Shown here one piece after another: positions 45,193-55,580 of a stretch of DNA of 64,000 nucleotides (its first letter is position 1; every line of letters begins with the position of its first letter). The DNA comes from Metaphire vulgaris (taxonomy: Eukaryota; Annelida; Clitellata; Crassiclitellata; Megascolecidae): NCBI GenBank assembly GCA_018105865.1, contig CM030861.1, positions 3,513,984-3,577,983 on the forward strand. Reading direction: 5' to 3'. The position numbers and the translations under genes were made by a program. The notes beneath the pieces were generated by a model. It ran no database searches and had not been told where the DNA came from. It saw only the letters and a list, made by a program, of their open reading frames with translations.

Positions 45193-45657
45193 GGCTGTCA
45201 ATAAATGACATCACGCTTTTAGGGAGGAGGGGGTTGGGAGGAGGGGGTTCAAACATTTGTGACGATGTGTGTTGACGGGGAGGGGGTACGAGGGAGGGGG
45301 TTTCCAGAAATGTGAAATCACATAATACTAAATATTGTTATTAATATCGCAATGTTATGTTACTACAAGGTTGAATGTATTTTACACTTCATTTTTTAAA
45401 GAATTTGAAGAAAAAGTTTCTGAATATCATTTCACCTATAATAATTATAATGAATATTTTCAAACAAATTCATTGCAATACCTGCTTCATTCAAGAAATA
45501 TGTGATTTGAAACATTAATTTTGATATTGAAAAGTTTATGGGAAAGGTCAACGCGTTGTGATGTCATATTTGAAGGGGTCTGACTTTTTGCGACGACGAG
45601 GGGGAGGGGGAGTAATAAACTGCCAGAATCATGTGACATCATTTATTGATGACCCCC
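45193..45657. mobile_element. Related MITE with GTCA(T)CAATAAATGA(C/T)(A/G)TCAC ends
   Basis: Left GGCTGTCAATAAATGACATC; right, inverted, GGGGGTCATCAATAAATGATG. G-rich runs near both ends, as in the neighbouring 44444 element. The imperfect ends suggest an older copy of the same type. Confidence 0.6.
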
Positions 45658-45764
45658 ATTCACCAATCAGCAAGTATTTGTTAAATGCAGTAATGTTACT
45701 TGCTGCATGTTAGTGTAATTTACTTAAGCACATTTCAGCATTTATAGAGGGCTTTTTCAAATCA

Positions 45765-47072
45765 TTTCCAGTATACAAAACAACCAGTATCCAACCTGTC
45801 ATTCCTTTCCAAGCTTATGGGGATGATTGTCAGCAAGCGGCTGGTTGAAATTTTAAATGCTAACAGACTGATTCTTCATGATCAATTGGCATATCGCCAT
45901 GGGCATTCCACATAAACCGCTGTGCTGAGAATATTCAATGCTGTAGTGGATGCGGTTGCGAATGGCAGGGTGGCTCTGCTCTGCCTCCTTTGCCTTTCCG
46001 CCGTGTTTGATCCTTATCTAGTGATTGGAGAGTTCATATGGCCTCAGGGGTCAGGTTTTCAGCTGGTTTGGTAGCTACCTCAGCGACAGGACGCAATCAG
46101 TCCAGTGTGATGGTCAAACGTTGGATAAGCGCATCGTCCAGCATGGCATAATGTAGGGGTCAGTTCTCGGCCCTCTGCTGTTCATTCTCTTAATTGCAGA
46201 TTTTCGGGCTGACCATACACAGCTACACAGATGATGCAACTGTTTTCTTCCTGTCTGCCTGCTGACATGGAGCGACTGAGATGTTGCTTCCTTGATTGCA
46301 TCACAGCGATCATCATGTGGATGGAGGAAAACCGCTTGGCCTTTAACCTGGCCAAGACCGAGTTCCTGTATGTGCACCTCCAGGAGGAAGCATCTCCTGA
46401 GCCCTGCACCATTCATGCTCAGTATTGTGGTCCTTGGCTGCTACTATCACTTGCGGAGGGTTAGGTCAGTCTGCCAGCATCTTCTGATCAGTGGGGCAGT
46501 GCCCCTTGTGCGTGCCCTTGTCCTGCCCAGGCTGGACTATTGCAACAGCGTGTTGCTGGGCCTTCCTGATGGAAAGCTGAATCGCCTCCAATCCGTACTC
46601 AATACAGCTGCTTGGGCCGTCTTCAGCAGCCCCTGGGGAGCCCATGTGACCCCCTATTGCGTGACCAGCTGCACTGGCTTCGAGCCCGGGAGTGCATTTT
46701 CCAAAAGCGCTGCTAGCTTACCTTCCGAGCGCTAAATGACCCGCTCTGTCCACAGTACTTGGCTGAGCTAGTCTTAAGATCTACGTTGAGCGTGCAGGGT
46801 TGGCACTTCGCTCCGGCCATCATGTCCAACTACTTGTCCCGCCCCATCACAGTCCCTGAAGTTCGGGGACAGGTCCTTCACGCGCAGGAGCCCGTTGCTC
46901 TGTCTTGCCGACCGCAGTGACCGAGGCCAATTCAGCTGGGCTGTTCTTGAGAGAGTTAAAGACGCATCTTTTTAATTTAGGATATGGTTGACTGTGTGTA
47001 CAGCGCCCTTGTCATAGGCCTTAGCCTGGTGTACGGTGCTATAGAAGTTGTCTTTAAATAAATAAATACAGC
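45765..47072 (+). mobile_element. L2/CR1-like LINE, 3' half
   Basis: Plus strand, broken frames: a VSNLSFLSKL-like start near 45800, then RVALLCLLCLSAVFD (motif A, damaged) and WMEENRLAFNLAKTEFLYVH (46318-46380). [20 protein letters not shown] (46508-46568) and a C-terminal block follow. The 3' end is CAGCGCCCTTG...GGTGCTATAGAAGTTGTC with an (AAAT)n tail at 47056-47070, only 40 bases from exon D. Confidence 0.85.
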
Positions 47073-47109
47073 ATAATTGTTATAGTTTCAATTTGTAATA
47101 TTTTTATAG

Positions 47110-47413
47110 GAAATTTCCATGCTGCTGATAGTCTTCGATTCCAGGACAGAGATTATCATAGAAGAAATGACAGTCATATGCGTGATAGAGATCGTGAAGA
47201 TCGTTCATTCAGGGGTGGAGATGCTCGTCACGGCCGTCAGCGGTCTCGAAGTCCAGATCGATTGGGAAGAGTGAGCCAACATGGTGCTGTGAGAAATTTT
47301 GGTGAATTGCATGGCTCTGGAATGGGAAGAGATTCAGTTGGAGGTCGAACTGGAAATGACAGTGAAATATCCAATCCAGTTAACCTGCTGCTTAACCTGA
47401 GTCAGATGCTCTC
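47110..47413 (+). CDS. Host gene, exon D: Asp/Arg-rich and RS region
   Basis: Acceptor TATTTTTATAG before 47110. The base left by exon C plus GA gives Gly, and the frame continues NFHAADSLRFQDRDYHRRND. An Arg/Asp-repeat region (MRDRDREDRSFRGGDARHG) is followed by RQRSRSPDRLG and a Gly-rich part, ending VNLLLNLSQML. The donor is TC|GTGCGT at 47414, leaving two bases. Unspliced, the frame would read on to a stop at 47501, giving a less RS-like end. RD/RS repeats are usual in nuclear pre-mRNA-processing proteins (established for the composition class). The exact role here is unknown. Confidence 0.8.
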
Positions 47414-47634
47414 GTGCGTATATCTTTTCTCCTATTTGAATATTTGTTTGTTCAGAAATTTTTGTACTTGTACTGTGGTTGGTGTCGCAGTGCTTGTGTA
47501 AGATATATGCATCATATTTTCACTAGTTTTATGTGTGTTTAACTTTACATTAAAATAGATTAAAAACCAATTTATTTTAGAGATGACTGAGCTTTATCGC
47601 TTTAATTAATGTTTTGTATTTTGTTTTGCCTTAG

Positions 47635-47701
47635 ACAAAAAATGGAGCAGAAAAGGCAACAAGTTGAACGTGAAAGACGAAACTATGACCATCGAAATTA
47701 G
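47635..47701 (+). CDS. Host gene, exon E: C-terminal coding exon
   Basis: Acceptor TTTGCCTTAG before 47635. Completes a Ser codon and reads QKMEQKRQQVERERRNYDHR with a last Asn, then TAG at 47699-47701. A short charged helix, probably a coiled-coil end, follows the Leu-rich end of exon D. The intron between them is 221 bp, far shorter than the TE-filled introns upstream. Confidence 0.8.
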
Positions 47702-48015
47702 ATTTCATAATATTTAGTTTCAGCAGCATGTACTTCCAGTTACTTTATATGAATTTTCTTTTAATCAGCAGAATTATGCTTGTGTACATAGCATAATTAT
47801 GTCAAGGTTTGTTTTCAGTTTTTTACATTCAAGGTTTAAAATTTGTGTTAGTTACTTTTGGAAAAATGTTGAATTTGCAGTTACTTTGCTGCGCATTTTG
47901 TGTGTGATTGCAGTCATTTGTCATAGAATGACTTGTAACTAAAAGTAAAATGTCCATTTTGTCTGTTTATCTTTGATGACTGACTTTGAATAAAAATGCT
48001 GCATTGGCATACTTA
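47702..48015 (+). promoter_or_regulatory. 3' UTR with polyadenylation signal
   Basis: AATAAA at 47989-47994, about 290 bases after the stop codon. No repeat is recognised in the UTR. A TTAA-targeted element begins at 48052, just past the likely cleavage point. Confidence 0.65.
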
Positions 48016-48051
48016 ATTTATGTAAAGCAGACTGCATATGGAATGCATTAA

Positions 48052-48703
48052 CCCCTTAACCGGGGATTTAAATTTTAGACGTTGTTAAAGTGTTGGAAAA
48101 TTATTAAAAACTGAATAATGTCATTTTTAAAATTTACTATATCTCCGGCTTTATGAAAGCTAAGAAGATGAGGTATTCGCCGTTGTTTAGCTTTTTTATT
48201 GCTCTTTCTAACCATCCATGCCAACAGCAAAATTTTGGGGGTAGGGTCCACACTATGGCCTAAAATAGCACCCCTCAAACAAATTTTTCTAAGCTCCGTA
48301 GAAAATAATTTTTGGCGGTAGGCCTAACCCCACTTTGTCAGCGGCAAAGTTGTAGGGGGATGTAAGAGGAACAAAATAAATCAAAAATTTTTAAAATCGG
48401 ACCACATTTGGTAAAGATATATTACTTCTACACCAGAGGACCCTTGGGTTTTCTCACAGAAATTTTCTACACAACGGTCCAAAGAGTACATATTACGCTT
48501 CACCTAGAGCCTTTCTGACACAAATAAAGGTGTCATCTATCAATTGGATAGATACTAAAGCAATTTATAGCATAAATGTTTCTGATATGTTGCCCCACTA
48601 TTGATGAATGACAATGAAAGCCTACTGCACGTTTCCCGGACTTTGGGCCAAAATAGTGACAGATAACATTGACGTCTCCCAGCCGTCGCACCCGGTTAAC
48701 GGG
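48052..48703 (+). mobile_element. piggyBac-like non-autonomous element, copy 4 (single unit)
   Basis: TTAA at 48048-48051. Ends CCCCTTAACCGGGG and, inverted, CCCGTTAACCGGG. The right flank is TGAT rather than TTAA. It has one internal unit (GAGGTATTCGCCGTTGTTTAGC, then TCCACACTATGGCCTAAAAT) where copies 1-3 have two, so the unit number varies within the family. Confidence 0.75.
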
Positions 48704-48874
48704 TGATATGTTACTTCTTTGTGTTGGATGTTCACCATTAGCATAGTTACAGTTGAGGCCAGGTCTCTTATTCAGGCTGGGACCAGTTATGGGAGTTGTG
48801 TAGAACTGATGACAACATTTTCAGGAAAGTTGTATTACAGCTTTTGGTTACTAAATAATAAGCCACAGTAAATT

Positions 48875-49147
48875 AAGGTTGTTAATGGTTAACCATTCCT
48901 AAGAGCAAGGATCGGTCCTTTTAACCTTGACCGGTCAACTGTAATTTCAATTTGAAAACATCAAAATGCTTTGATGTAGCCGCAGGCCACCAGCACAGGC
49001 GCCAGCAACATCAACGCTTTGATGTAGCCGCACAGGACGCCAGCCTCATCGCTGGCAACATCAAAGCGCGTTGATGTAGGCACGACACCAGGCTGCCGCT
49101 AACGACCGGTTAACCGGTATTTTAAAACATACGGTTTTAACAACCTT
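48875..49147. mobile_element. MITE with AAGGTTGTTAA ends and CATCAAAGCGCTTTGATG units
   Basis: Ends AAGGTTGTTAATGG and, inverted, AAGGTTGTTAAAAC. The flanks ACAGTAAATT / ACAGTAAAGT are a 9/10 direct repeat. The interior has three ~55-bp units: AACATCAA(AGC)GCTTTGATGTAGCCGCA followed by GG(A/C)CGCCAGC. GGTTAACCGG words lie near the right end. Confidence 0.8.
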
Positions 49148-49271
49148 ACAGTAAAGTCTTGTCGTATGCAACACCGAACTATAAATATATATATACGTTG
49201 GGTTCGGTAGGTGGCGCTTTGGCGTGTTGTGCTGGTGATGAGTTGTCATGTCATTTAAGAAGCTTTCTTCT

Positions 49272-49900
49272 TTAGGTGCCTTGTTTTACAACGTTGGCGA
49301 CCATGGACTTCCACTCCTCTCTGTCGTATGTCGCTTGTAGCAGTTCTACTTCTGATATTTTGTCTTTCACGTCGCATAGCAGGTTTTCGATGAACGTCAA
49401 TCTTTGTCTCCCTCTTGCTCTTTTCCCCATCACTTTACCTGTTGTGGCTAAGTTTTCCAGGCCTTTTTTTATTATGTGTCCGAAGAATTCTAGTTGTCTT
49501 TTCTTTATGGTCTTTAACAATTTCCTTCTTGAGTTTGCCTTTTCCAAAATTTCCTCGTTTGATGTTTTCTCTTTCCAAGAAACCTTCATCATTCTCCTTA
49601 AAAACCACATTTCCACACTGCCTCTTTTTTCTTCATCTGTTTGGAAATTGACCAAGTTTCTGCGCCGTATAGCAATACCGACCATACATAAGTTTCCAAG
49701 ACCCTATCCTTGTTTCCATTGATATTCTCTTATTTGTTAAGATGTGTTTTAATTCCACAAATGCTGATTTTGCCATGGCAATCCTTGTTGTTATATCCTT
49801 TTCACATTTCCCATTGCTTTCTGATCTAGTGCGAGCAATGCGGAAAGGGTTTTTCTCTAACAATACCAGCAATGTCAATATCAATGCTTGTGGCGTCAAG
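49272..49900 (-). mobile_element. LINE C-terminus, minus strand
   Basis: Minus-strand open frames: ITTRIAMAKSAFVELKHILT (about 49790-49735), then, after a shift, EMWFLRRMMKVSWKEKTSNE (about 49610). LEFFGHIIKKGLE and GKRARGRQRLTFIENLLCDV (49440-49385) follow, with a stop at 49272. The FGH...GRQR..F end is the C-terminal domain of RTE-like LINEs. Confidence 0.85.
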
Positions 49901-49925
49901 TCGGATACATGAAACGAGTGTTATT

Positions 49926-50280
49926 CAGTGTTTATTCTAGGCCTTCTCTGTGGGGAATTTCCCCCTCCCCCAAAGTTTTAATATTCCCCCAAATTTATAT
50001 GTTGCACGGGGATGGAAATTTCCTCCAAAAGTGTGAGGACGGAGGGCTTTTATTTTTTGGAGAGGGGAAAAATGTAACGTGACAATTTCTGTGCTTGTCA
50101 GGTCATTTGAGAAGGCTAAAAATCATTAGGGAAGTCGGAAGGATGACCTTTTTGCTTGTCACCACATTTTAAACGCAAAATAACCTACCTTTTTGCTTGT
50201 CAAGGTCTTTGGAGACTCAGAACTTGCCCCCGAAACATTTCAAAATCTTCCCAATGTCAAGGTGACTAGAATAAACACTG
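49926..50280. mobile_element. hAT MITE, 355 bp, perfect ends and target duplication
   Basis: GTGTTATT at 49918-49925 and 50281-50288. Perfect 15-base inverted ends CAGTGTTTATTCTAG. The interior has CTTTTTGCTTGTCA repeated at 50148 and 50191, the word also found in the hAT MITE at 20271 and at 12768. Confidence 0.95.
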
Positions 50281-50288
50281 GTGTTATT

Positions 50289-51174
50289 ACATTAGCAAAC
50301 TGCTCAAAACGGCGTCAAATTTAAACTGAGCGAAAACGAGACTTGCAGCGAGATGACAAATGTAAGTCAGTAATAAGTAGCAAATAAGTCAGTTTAATAA
50401 CTGTCTTAACCTGTGGAGTGTTGAGAAGAAGAGGCGTAGCCAGGAATTTGATTTGGGAGGGTATAAATATTTTGGATGGGTATAAATCTGAACTATAACC
50501 CACATAAACAATATAAACCACATATAACCACATGTAAATCACATAAAAAACTTTAAGGTTGTAGCGTGGTGCCTTATATTATACTAATACTAAGACAACA
50601 CGTCTGAATATATTATATAAGTAGATATGTATTCTAGCAATGTACAAGCAATGGTTGTCTTTATCTATCGACGTACGGACAACGAGTGTCTGCCTTCAGC
50701 TATACTACAGTTCAGCGTCCTAGTTAGTGTTCGTCTGTTGGATGGGAGGCGGAGCTTGTCTACTTAGAATGCCATCACGTGACATCTTCTCTTTTTACTT
50801 TTTAAAGCTAAAGTCTAACAGAGTGAAAACCTAGATTCTAAAAAGTCCACAGAAAACTGCAAGCCTACACTGTCAGTGCTTTCTATATTTAAAAGTTCGC
50901 TTGGAGTTTTCTATTACAAAAGTCTCTATAGGGCTTTATGGCTATTCTGCTTCTAGTCAGATCTAAATGGGTCTGCTCAGTTAATTAGTGCCTTCGGGTG
51001 GCGGGTGTCGATGGCGATCATCGGCTTCCAACAGTTTAAACTAAACACATATTTCTTCGGCTGATTCGATCTGTCTCGGTCTGTCTCGGTCTCAGTGTTT
51101 CTTAGTCTGACTCTGTCTCAGTCTGTCTCAGTCTCTGTCTTTTTCTTTTCCATCGCGTATGCTTCTGCTTGAAT
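50289..51174. other. No gene recognised
   Basis: Low-complexity TCTGTCTCGGTC / CTGTCTCAGTC repeat at 51060-51140 just beyond the stop of the minus-strand acidic frame. This could be the 3' untranslated part of that locus. Otherwise unassigned. Confidence 0.45.
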
Positions 51175-51481
51175 TTAATCCGCTTGAATGTCGGTCTCTG
51201 TCTTCTGCGTGGTTCTTCTTGACGCATCGGTGGTGCGTAGGGGTGAATCGCGTCTTCCTCCTCTTCTCTTGAAATCGTTTCGAGCCGGCGCCTGCTTGTC
51301 CAAGTAAACGCCTTTGAAAATGAACTTCAACTTGGCGGAGGAGTCGACAAAGGTCATGTCGGCCACGTCTTTCATTTCTGGCAACGGTGGGAGAGGGGAG
51401 GCAACTTCCAATCTCACTTCGGCAGATGTCGTGAAAAGTCGAATACTTTCGAGTGGGACCATCTCGATCGAAGACGGAAAG
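51175..51481 (-). pseudogene. C-terminal part of the acidic minus-strand ORF3, beyond the Gypsy insertion
   Basis: Minus-strand open frame entering from the Gypsy boundary and ending at 51175. With one copy of the 5-bp target duplication removed, this frame is exactly continuous with the open frame ending at 57834. That shows one coding region was split by the Gypsy insertion. It contains MVPLESIRLFTTSAEVRLE, then SAKLKFIFKGVYLDKQAP and a basic end (KRRGGRRDS...DASRRTTQKTE). No family recognised. Confidence 0.65.
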
Positions 51482-51659
51482 TGTAGAGTGATGGACACTC
51501 ATAGGCCACGCCTACTGTCCAATAGATGAACACTTGACCAGCTAGGCATATAGAAGCCAGCTGTAGTAGCATTAGTTAGTAGGACGTTGATCTGAATAGA
51601 AGCATATAGTTATATCTCTGATTGTAGTCTAAACCTCTATAGGCACCAAGGACGCCACA
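51482..51659 (+). repeat. 5' LTR (178 bp)
   Basis: Starts TGTAGAGTGATGG and ends ACGCCACA. Close to the 3' LTR but about 41 bases shorter. It lacks several short segments present at 57711-57720, around 57762, and at 57804-57820. A TATATAGAAG-like box is at 51550. Confidence 0.95.
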
Positions 51660-51672
51660 TGGTGTCAGATAG
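51660..51672 (+). other. Primer binding site
   Basis: TGGTGTCAGATAG directly after the LTR. The leading TGG pairs with a tRNA CCA end. The same TGGTGTCAGA word stands on the minus strand at 59520-59531 in the neighbouring gag-derived locus. Confidence 0.75.
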
Positions 51673-51761
51673 TTAAGTCAGTTAGTTAAGAATAAAAGCA
51701 AAAGTGAACATTATCAACCGATAGCGTTGCGGAAAGTTGCGAAATTGCGTAAACTGTTAGA

Positions 51762-53285
51762 ATGGCTATTGCTTCTCACATTCCGTTACCTGCAAAACTA
51801 AACTTAACAGCGTCGAACATTGGAAATGAATGGCGTCGTTTTAAAGGCCAATGGTTGAATTACGTAACAGCTGCGAAACTGGACCAAGAAACAGCGGAAG
51901 TGCAGGCTGCAATATTGCTCGCGTCGATAGGAACCGAGGCGTATTGCGTTTTTGAGTCTATGACTCTGACGGACGCTCAAAGAGCGAGAACAGCGGATTT
52001 GCTAGAAGCGTTTGAACAGCATTGCGTCGGAGCGGTGAACGAAGTCTACGAACGATATGTCTTCCACAGTCGGAAACAAAGCATCGGAGAATCTTTCGAC
52101 GTTTTCTTGTCGGAGTTGCGGCGACTCGTTCGATCCTGCGGTTTCGGCGACATGGAAGCATCGATGATCCGGGACCGGATCGTCCTCGGCATTGCAGACG
52201 ATGCGACGAGGAAGAAGCTGCTGGGGACACGCGACCTCGATCTGCAGCGGGCCATCGATCTGTGTCGGGCGCAGGAAACGACGTCGAAGCAGTTTAAGGC
52301 GATGACTGCGCCTGAAGAAGTCAACGCTCTGCGACGGGAGCCGACACCTCGCCGTCATCAGAATCGCCATCAGTACGACAGAGCGCGGTCCCAGAATCGT
52401 CGTCACGACAGCAGGGACCAGAGTCAGCGCCCCAACCATCGCCAGAATCGTCCAGGAAAAGGTACGATGAGCGGTTCGTGTCGTTTCTGCGGACGTTGCC
52501 ATGACAACGGGCGAGCGCATTGCCCGGCTTTTGGTGCTGTTTGCCGAAAGTGCCAAGGCAAGAATCATTTTTCTGCAGTTTGTGAAGGGAAATCTGCTTC
52601 TCACGGCAGTGTCAGGCAGCTCACAGACGATTTTGAATCTGTCCTGGTTCTAAACACGACAGATATGGGAGGCCGTGTATATACAAACCTCCTGGTGAAT
52701 GGACGATGCATCAACTTTATGCTTGACTGCGGCAGCACGGTGTGCACTCTTCCGAAGTCGATTTACGATGTTCTACCGAATAAATCTGCGCTTCGTCCAG
52801 CGAAATCTATTCTGAAGATGTTTAATGGTCAGCAGTTAGCGACAGGAGGACTGACTGACGTCATTCTTACGCATCAGAAGACCGGTAAGCAGATGAAATT
52901 TGAATTTTACATCACTGCTCATGACAATCCGATTTTAAGCATGTCAGCATGCAGGGATTTTGATTTAATTCGCATTGTTGAAGACAATATATGCGCGATT
53001 GAAGCTGCTGTTCCGTCCACGATGGACCACGCGTTAACTGAAGCAGACGTTTTCGCACAGTACAGCGATCTTTTCGATGGCAAACTCGGATTATTAGAAG
53101 GCACTGTTCACTTGGATATTTCATTTCATTCCGTCATTTCGTCCAGTTCAGCTGCCACTTCGTCGAATTCCCCTCGCAGTCCGAAGCCGAGTGGAGGAGG
53201 AACTTCAGAAAATGGTTCGACAAGAGATAATTGTTCCGGTGACGAAAGCCACACCATGGATTTCTGCGTTAGTGGTCACAATTAA
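51762..53285 (+). CDS. Gypsy gag-protease open frame
   Basis: 507 codons from an ATG 103 bases after the LTR. Residues 1-180 form an Ala/Leu-rich gag capsid-like region. A basic Arg/Gln/His-rich linker (residues ~195-235) and a Cys/His zone (~239-273) follow, the latter ending in a good zinc knuckle CRKCQGKNHFSAVC. The protease sits at ~310-420 with DCGSTV at residue 322, where the usual retropepsin triad is D-T/S-G. The frame leaves the pol reading frame after TVHLDISFH (about 53128). Downstream residues to 53285 are out-of-frame translation of the RT start. Confidence 0.9.
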   Translation: MAIASHIPLPAKLNLTASNIGNEWRRFKGQWLNYVTAAKLDQETAEVQAAILLASIGTEAYCVFESMTLTDAQRARTADLLEAFEQHCVGAVNEVYERYVFHSRKQSIGESFDVFLSELRRLVRSCGFGDMEASMIRDRIVLGIADDATRKKLLGTRDLDLQRAIDLCRAQETTSKQFKAMTAPEEVNALRREPTPRRHQNRHQYDRARSQNRRHDSRDQSQRPNHRQNRPGKGTMSGSCRFCGRCHDNGRAHCPAFGAVCRKCQGKNHFSAVCEGKSASHGSVRQLTDDFESVLVLNTTDMGGRVYTNLLVNGRCINFMLDCGSTVCTLPKSIYDVLPNKSALRPAKSILKMFNGQQLATGGLTDVILTHQKTGKQMKFEFYITAHDNPILSMSACRDFDLIRIVEDNICAIEAAVPSTMDHALTEADVFAQYSDLFDGKLGLLEGTVHLDISFHSVISSSSAATSSNSPRSPKPSGGGTSENGSTRDNCSGDESHTMDFCVSGHN

Positions 53286-54621
53286 GAACAATGGAAAACT
53301 TCGTTTGTGTTTAGACCCTACAAGAACTTTAAATCCAGCTTTACTTCGAAACAAATACTGTCTTCCTACTCTAGACGACATTTTACACCAGCTAACAGGA
53401 GTAAAGGTTTTCAGTACAGTCGATTGCGAAAATGCGTTTAACCTCTTAAAATTAGACGAGGAATCGAGTTTTCTCTGTACTTTTGATACGCCCTACGGAC
53501 TTTATCGGTACTGCCGCTTACCATTTGGTTTATGTGTCTCATCTGAACTTTTTCAATCACGGATTCATGCTGCTTTGTCTGGGCTTAAAGGAATTTTCTG
53601 CATCGCAGACGATATTCTGATTACTGGCTCTGGAGATTCGCGTACGGAAGCTCTGAAGGACCACGACAAAAATCTCATTGCACTTTTAAACCGTTGCAGA
53701 CAGAAGGGAATTAAACTTAATCGACAAAAGATGAAACTCCATCGCGAAACTCTTACTTTTATGGGTCATGATTTGACCAAGGATGGTCTCAAACCCTCAG
53801 CGTCGAAAATTGAGGCGATCGAGAACTTTGCAACGCCTACGGACAAACCAGCGGTTCAACGTTTAATCGGATTCGCAAATTATCTCGCAAGATTTTGCCC
53901 CAATTTCAGTGACGTAGTTTTTCCGCTTCGCGAACTACTAAAATCTGAAAATGAGTTCCGTTGGGATGAGCGCCATTCTGCCGCTTTTGATAAATTGAAA
54001 GAAATGCTGAAAACTGCGCCTGTCTTGCATTATTTCGATGAGAAAAAGGAGATTTTGATCCAAACGGACTCAAGCAACTCGGGTCTAGGTGCTGTTCTGC
54101 TTCAGAACAATAGGGTCATCGAATATGCGAGCCGTGCCCTCACTCCAGCGGAAATTAATTTTGCACAGATCGAAAAAGAGACATTGAGTATTGTTTTTGC
54201 GCTAGAGAAATGGAATTCGTGTGTATATGGCAGAAGAATAATAATCGAAAATGACCATCGACCTTTGGTTTCAATCTTCAAAAAATCTTTGGCCTCCGCA
54301 CCAAAAAGGCTTCAGAGAATGATGCTCCGCCTTCAAAGATTTGACTTCGAGCTACGTTTCAAAGCCGGAAAGGATTTAATTTTGGGTGACGCGCTTTCAA
54401 GAGCTTACGACCCTAAGGGCACCGAACAAATTTTCGACGAAGAGATCGCATTTCTTGCTTCAACGGATGCAGAACAGATGGCGGAAATTCAAATGATTGC
54501 CTCTCCAGCAACTTTGAAATTAATCATGGAAGCTGCCAACGATCCAAGCTACCTTCGTTTGAAACAGCAAATTATAGAGGGCTGGCCAGAGAATACGAAA
54601 CATCTGCCAGACGATATTTGA
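53133..54621 (+). CDS. Gypsy reverse transcriptase and RNase H
   Basis: Open in the +1 frame relative to gag-protease, so expression would need a frameshift near 53128 or an indel has occurred. The RT has a primer-grip-type start (about 53190), LRLCLDPTRTLN, FSTVDCENAFNLLKLD (catalytic Asp of motif A), RLPFGLCVSSELFQ and IADDIL near 53604. The last is a variant of the common YxDD box. RNase H follows with QTDSSNSGLGAVLLQNN (about 54060), EKETLSIVFALEKW and DALSRA near 54390. An in-frame TGA (54619-54621) separates it from integrase. Confidence 0.9.
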
Positions 54622-55580
54622 GCCTACTCTACGTTCGCGGACGAACTGGCCGTCTCTCGAGGACTTGTCTACAAAGGAAGACGTTTGGTCGTCCCGGCGC
54701 CTGTCAGGTCAGAGGTCATCAATCGTCTACATAGTAGCCACATCGGGGTGAATGGTTGTCTCAGACGGGCTCGCGAAATTGTATATTGGCCCGGTCTCTG
54801 TTCTGAACTCAGGGCAAAGGTCGAGAAATGCGCCGTGTGTAACCAATATCGGGATGCCCTACCCCGGGAACCTTTGCAGTCCTATCCTGTGCCCTCGAGG
54901 CCCTGGGAAAGTGTATCCTGCGATATATTCAGTTTTGATCAGAAAGAATATCTAATTACAGTCTGCCATCTGTCCGGATACTTCGAAATAGACAACCTGC
55001 CTTCAAAGGCTGTAACGAACATTATATTCTGCTTAAAGAAAATCTTTGCAAGATTCGGAATTCCAGATAAATTGCACAGCGACAATTCACCATTTAATTC
55101 AATGGAATTTCGTCAGTTTGCGAATCAATACGATTTCGAACATATTACAAGTTCGCCACATTATGCGCAATCAAATGGCAAAGTGGAAAACGCTGTTCGG
55201 ACAGCTAAAAGATTAATGAAAAAGTCCAAAGCAGACGGATCTGATCCATTTCTTGCGATTTTAGAATGGCGTAACACGCCCGGAGAACATTCAAATCTTT
55301 CTCCTGCGCAAATTCTGCTTGGACGACGTACTAAAACTAAGATTCCTATTTGCAACAAGCTCCTAGATTCACCTTTTGCTACAAGCGCCAAGGACGCTCT
55401 ACAAGTTTCCAGACAGAAGCAAGCTGCTTATTATAATTTACATACGAGAAATCGACGGAAACTAGAAAAGGGCCAGACTTGCAGAGTAAAATTTGACCCG
55501 AGGTCGGATCAGTGGCGCAAAGCAGAAATCGTGGATGTTTTGCCACATCGATCGTTCAACGTCAAATTTTCTGATGGCAG
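54622..55580 (+). CDS. Gypsy integrase (same frame as RT, after a stop)
   Basis: Zinc-binding HHCC start (HSSHIGVNG... then CAVCNQY, about 54730-54845). The catalytic core has SCDIF (first Asp), HSDNSP (second Asp, about 55078) and GKVEN (Glu, about 55180), then EWRNTPGEHSNLSPAQILLG. A C-terminal DNA-binding-like domain with CRVKFDPRSDQWRKAEI is cut at FSDGS by the hAT insertion. The apparent end to 55644 is hAT sequence. All three catalytic residues are present. Confidence 0.9.

Noticed and set aside
52002..52604. 200-codon minus-strand open frame
   Set aside because: Antisense shadow of the Gypsy gag frame, which has clear motifs.
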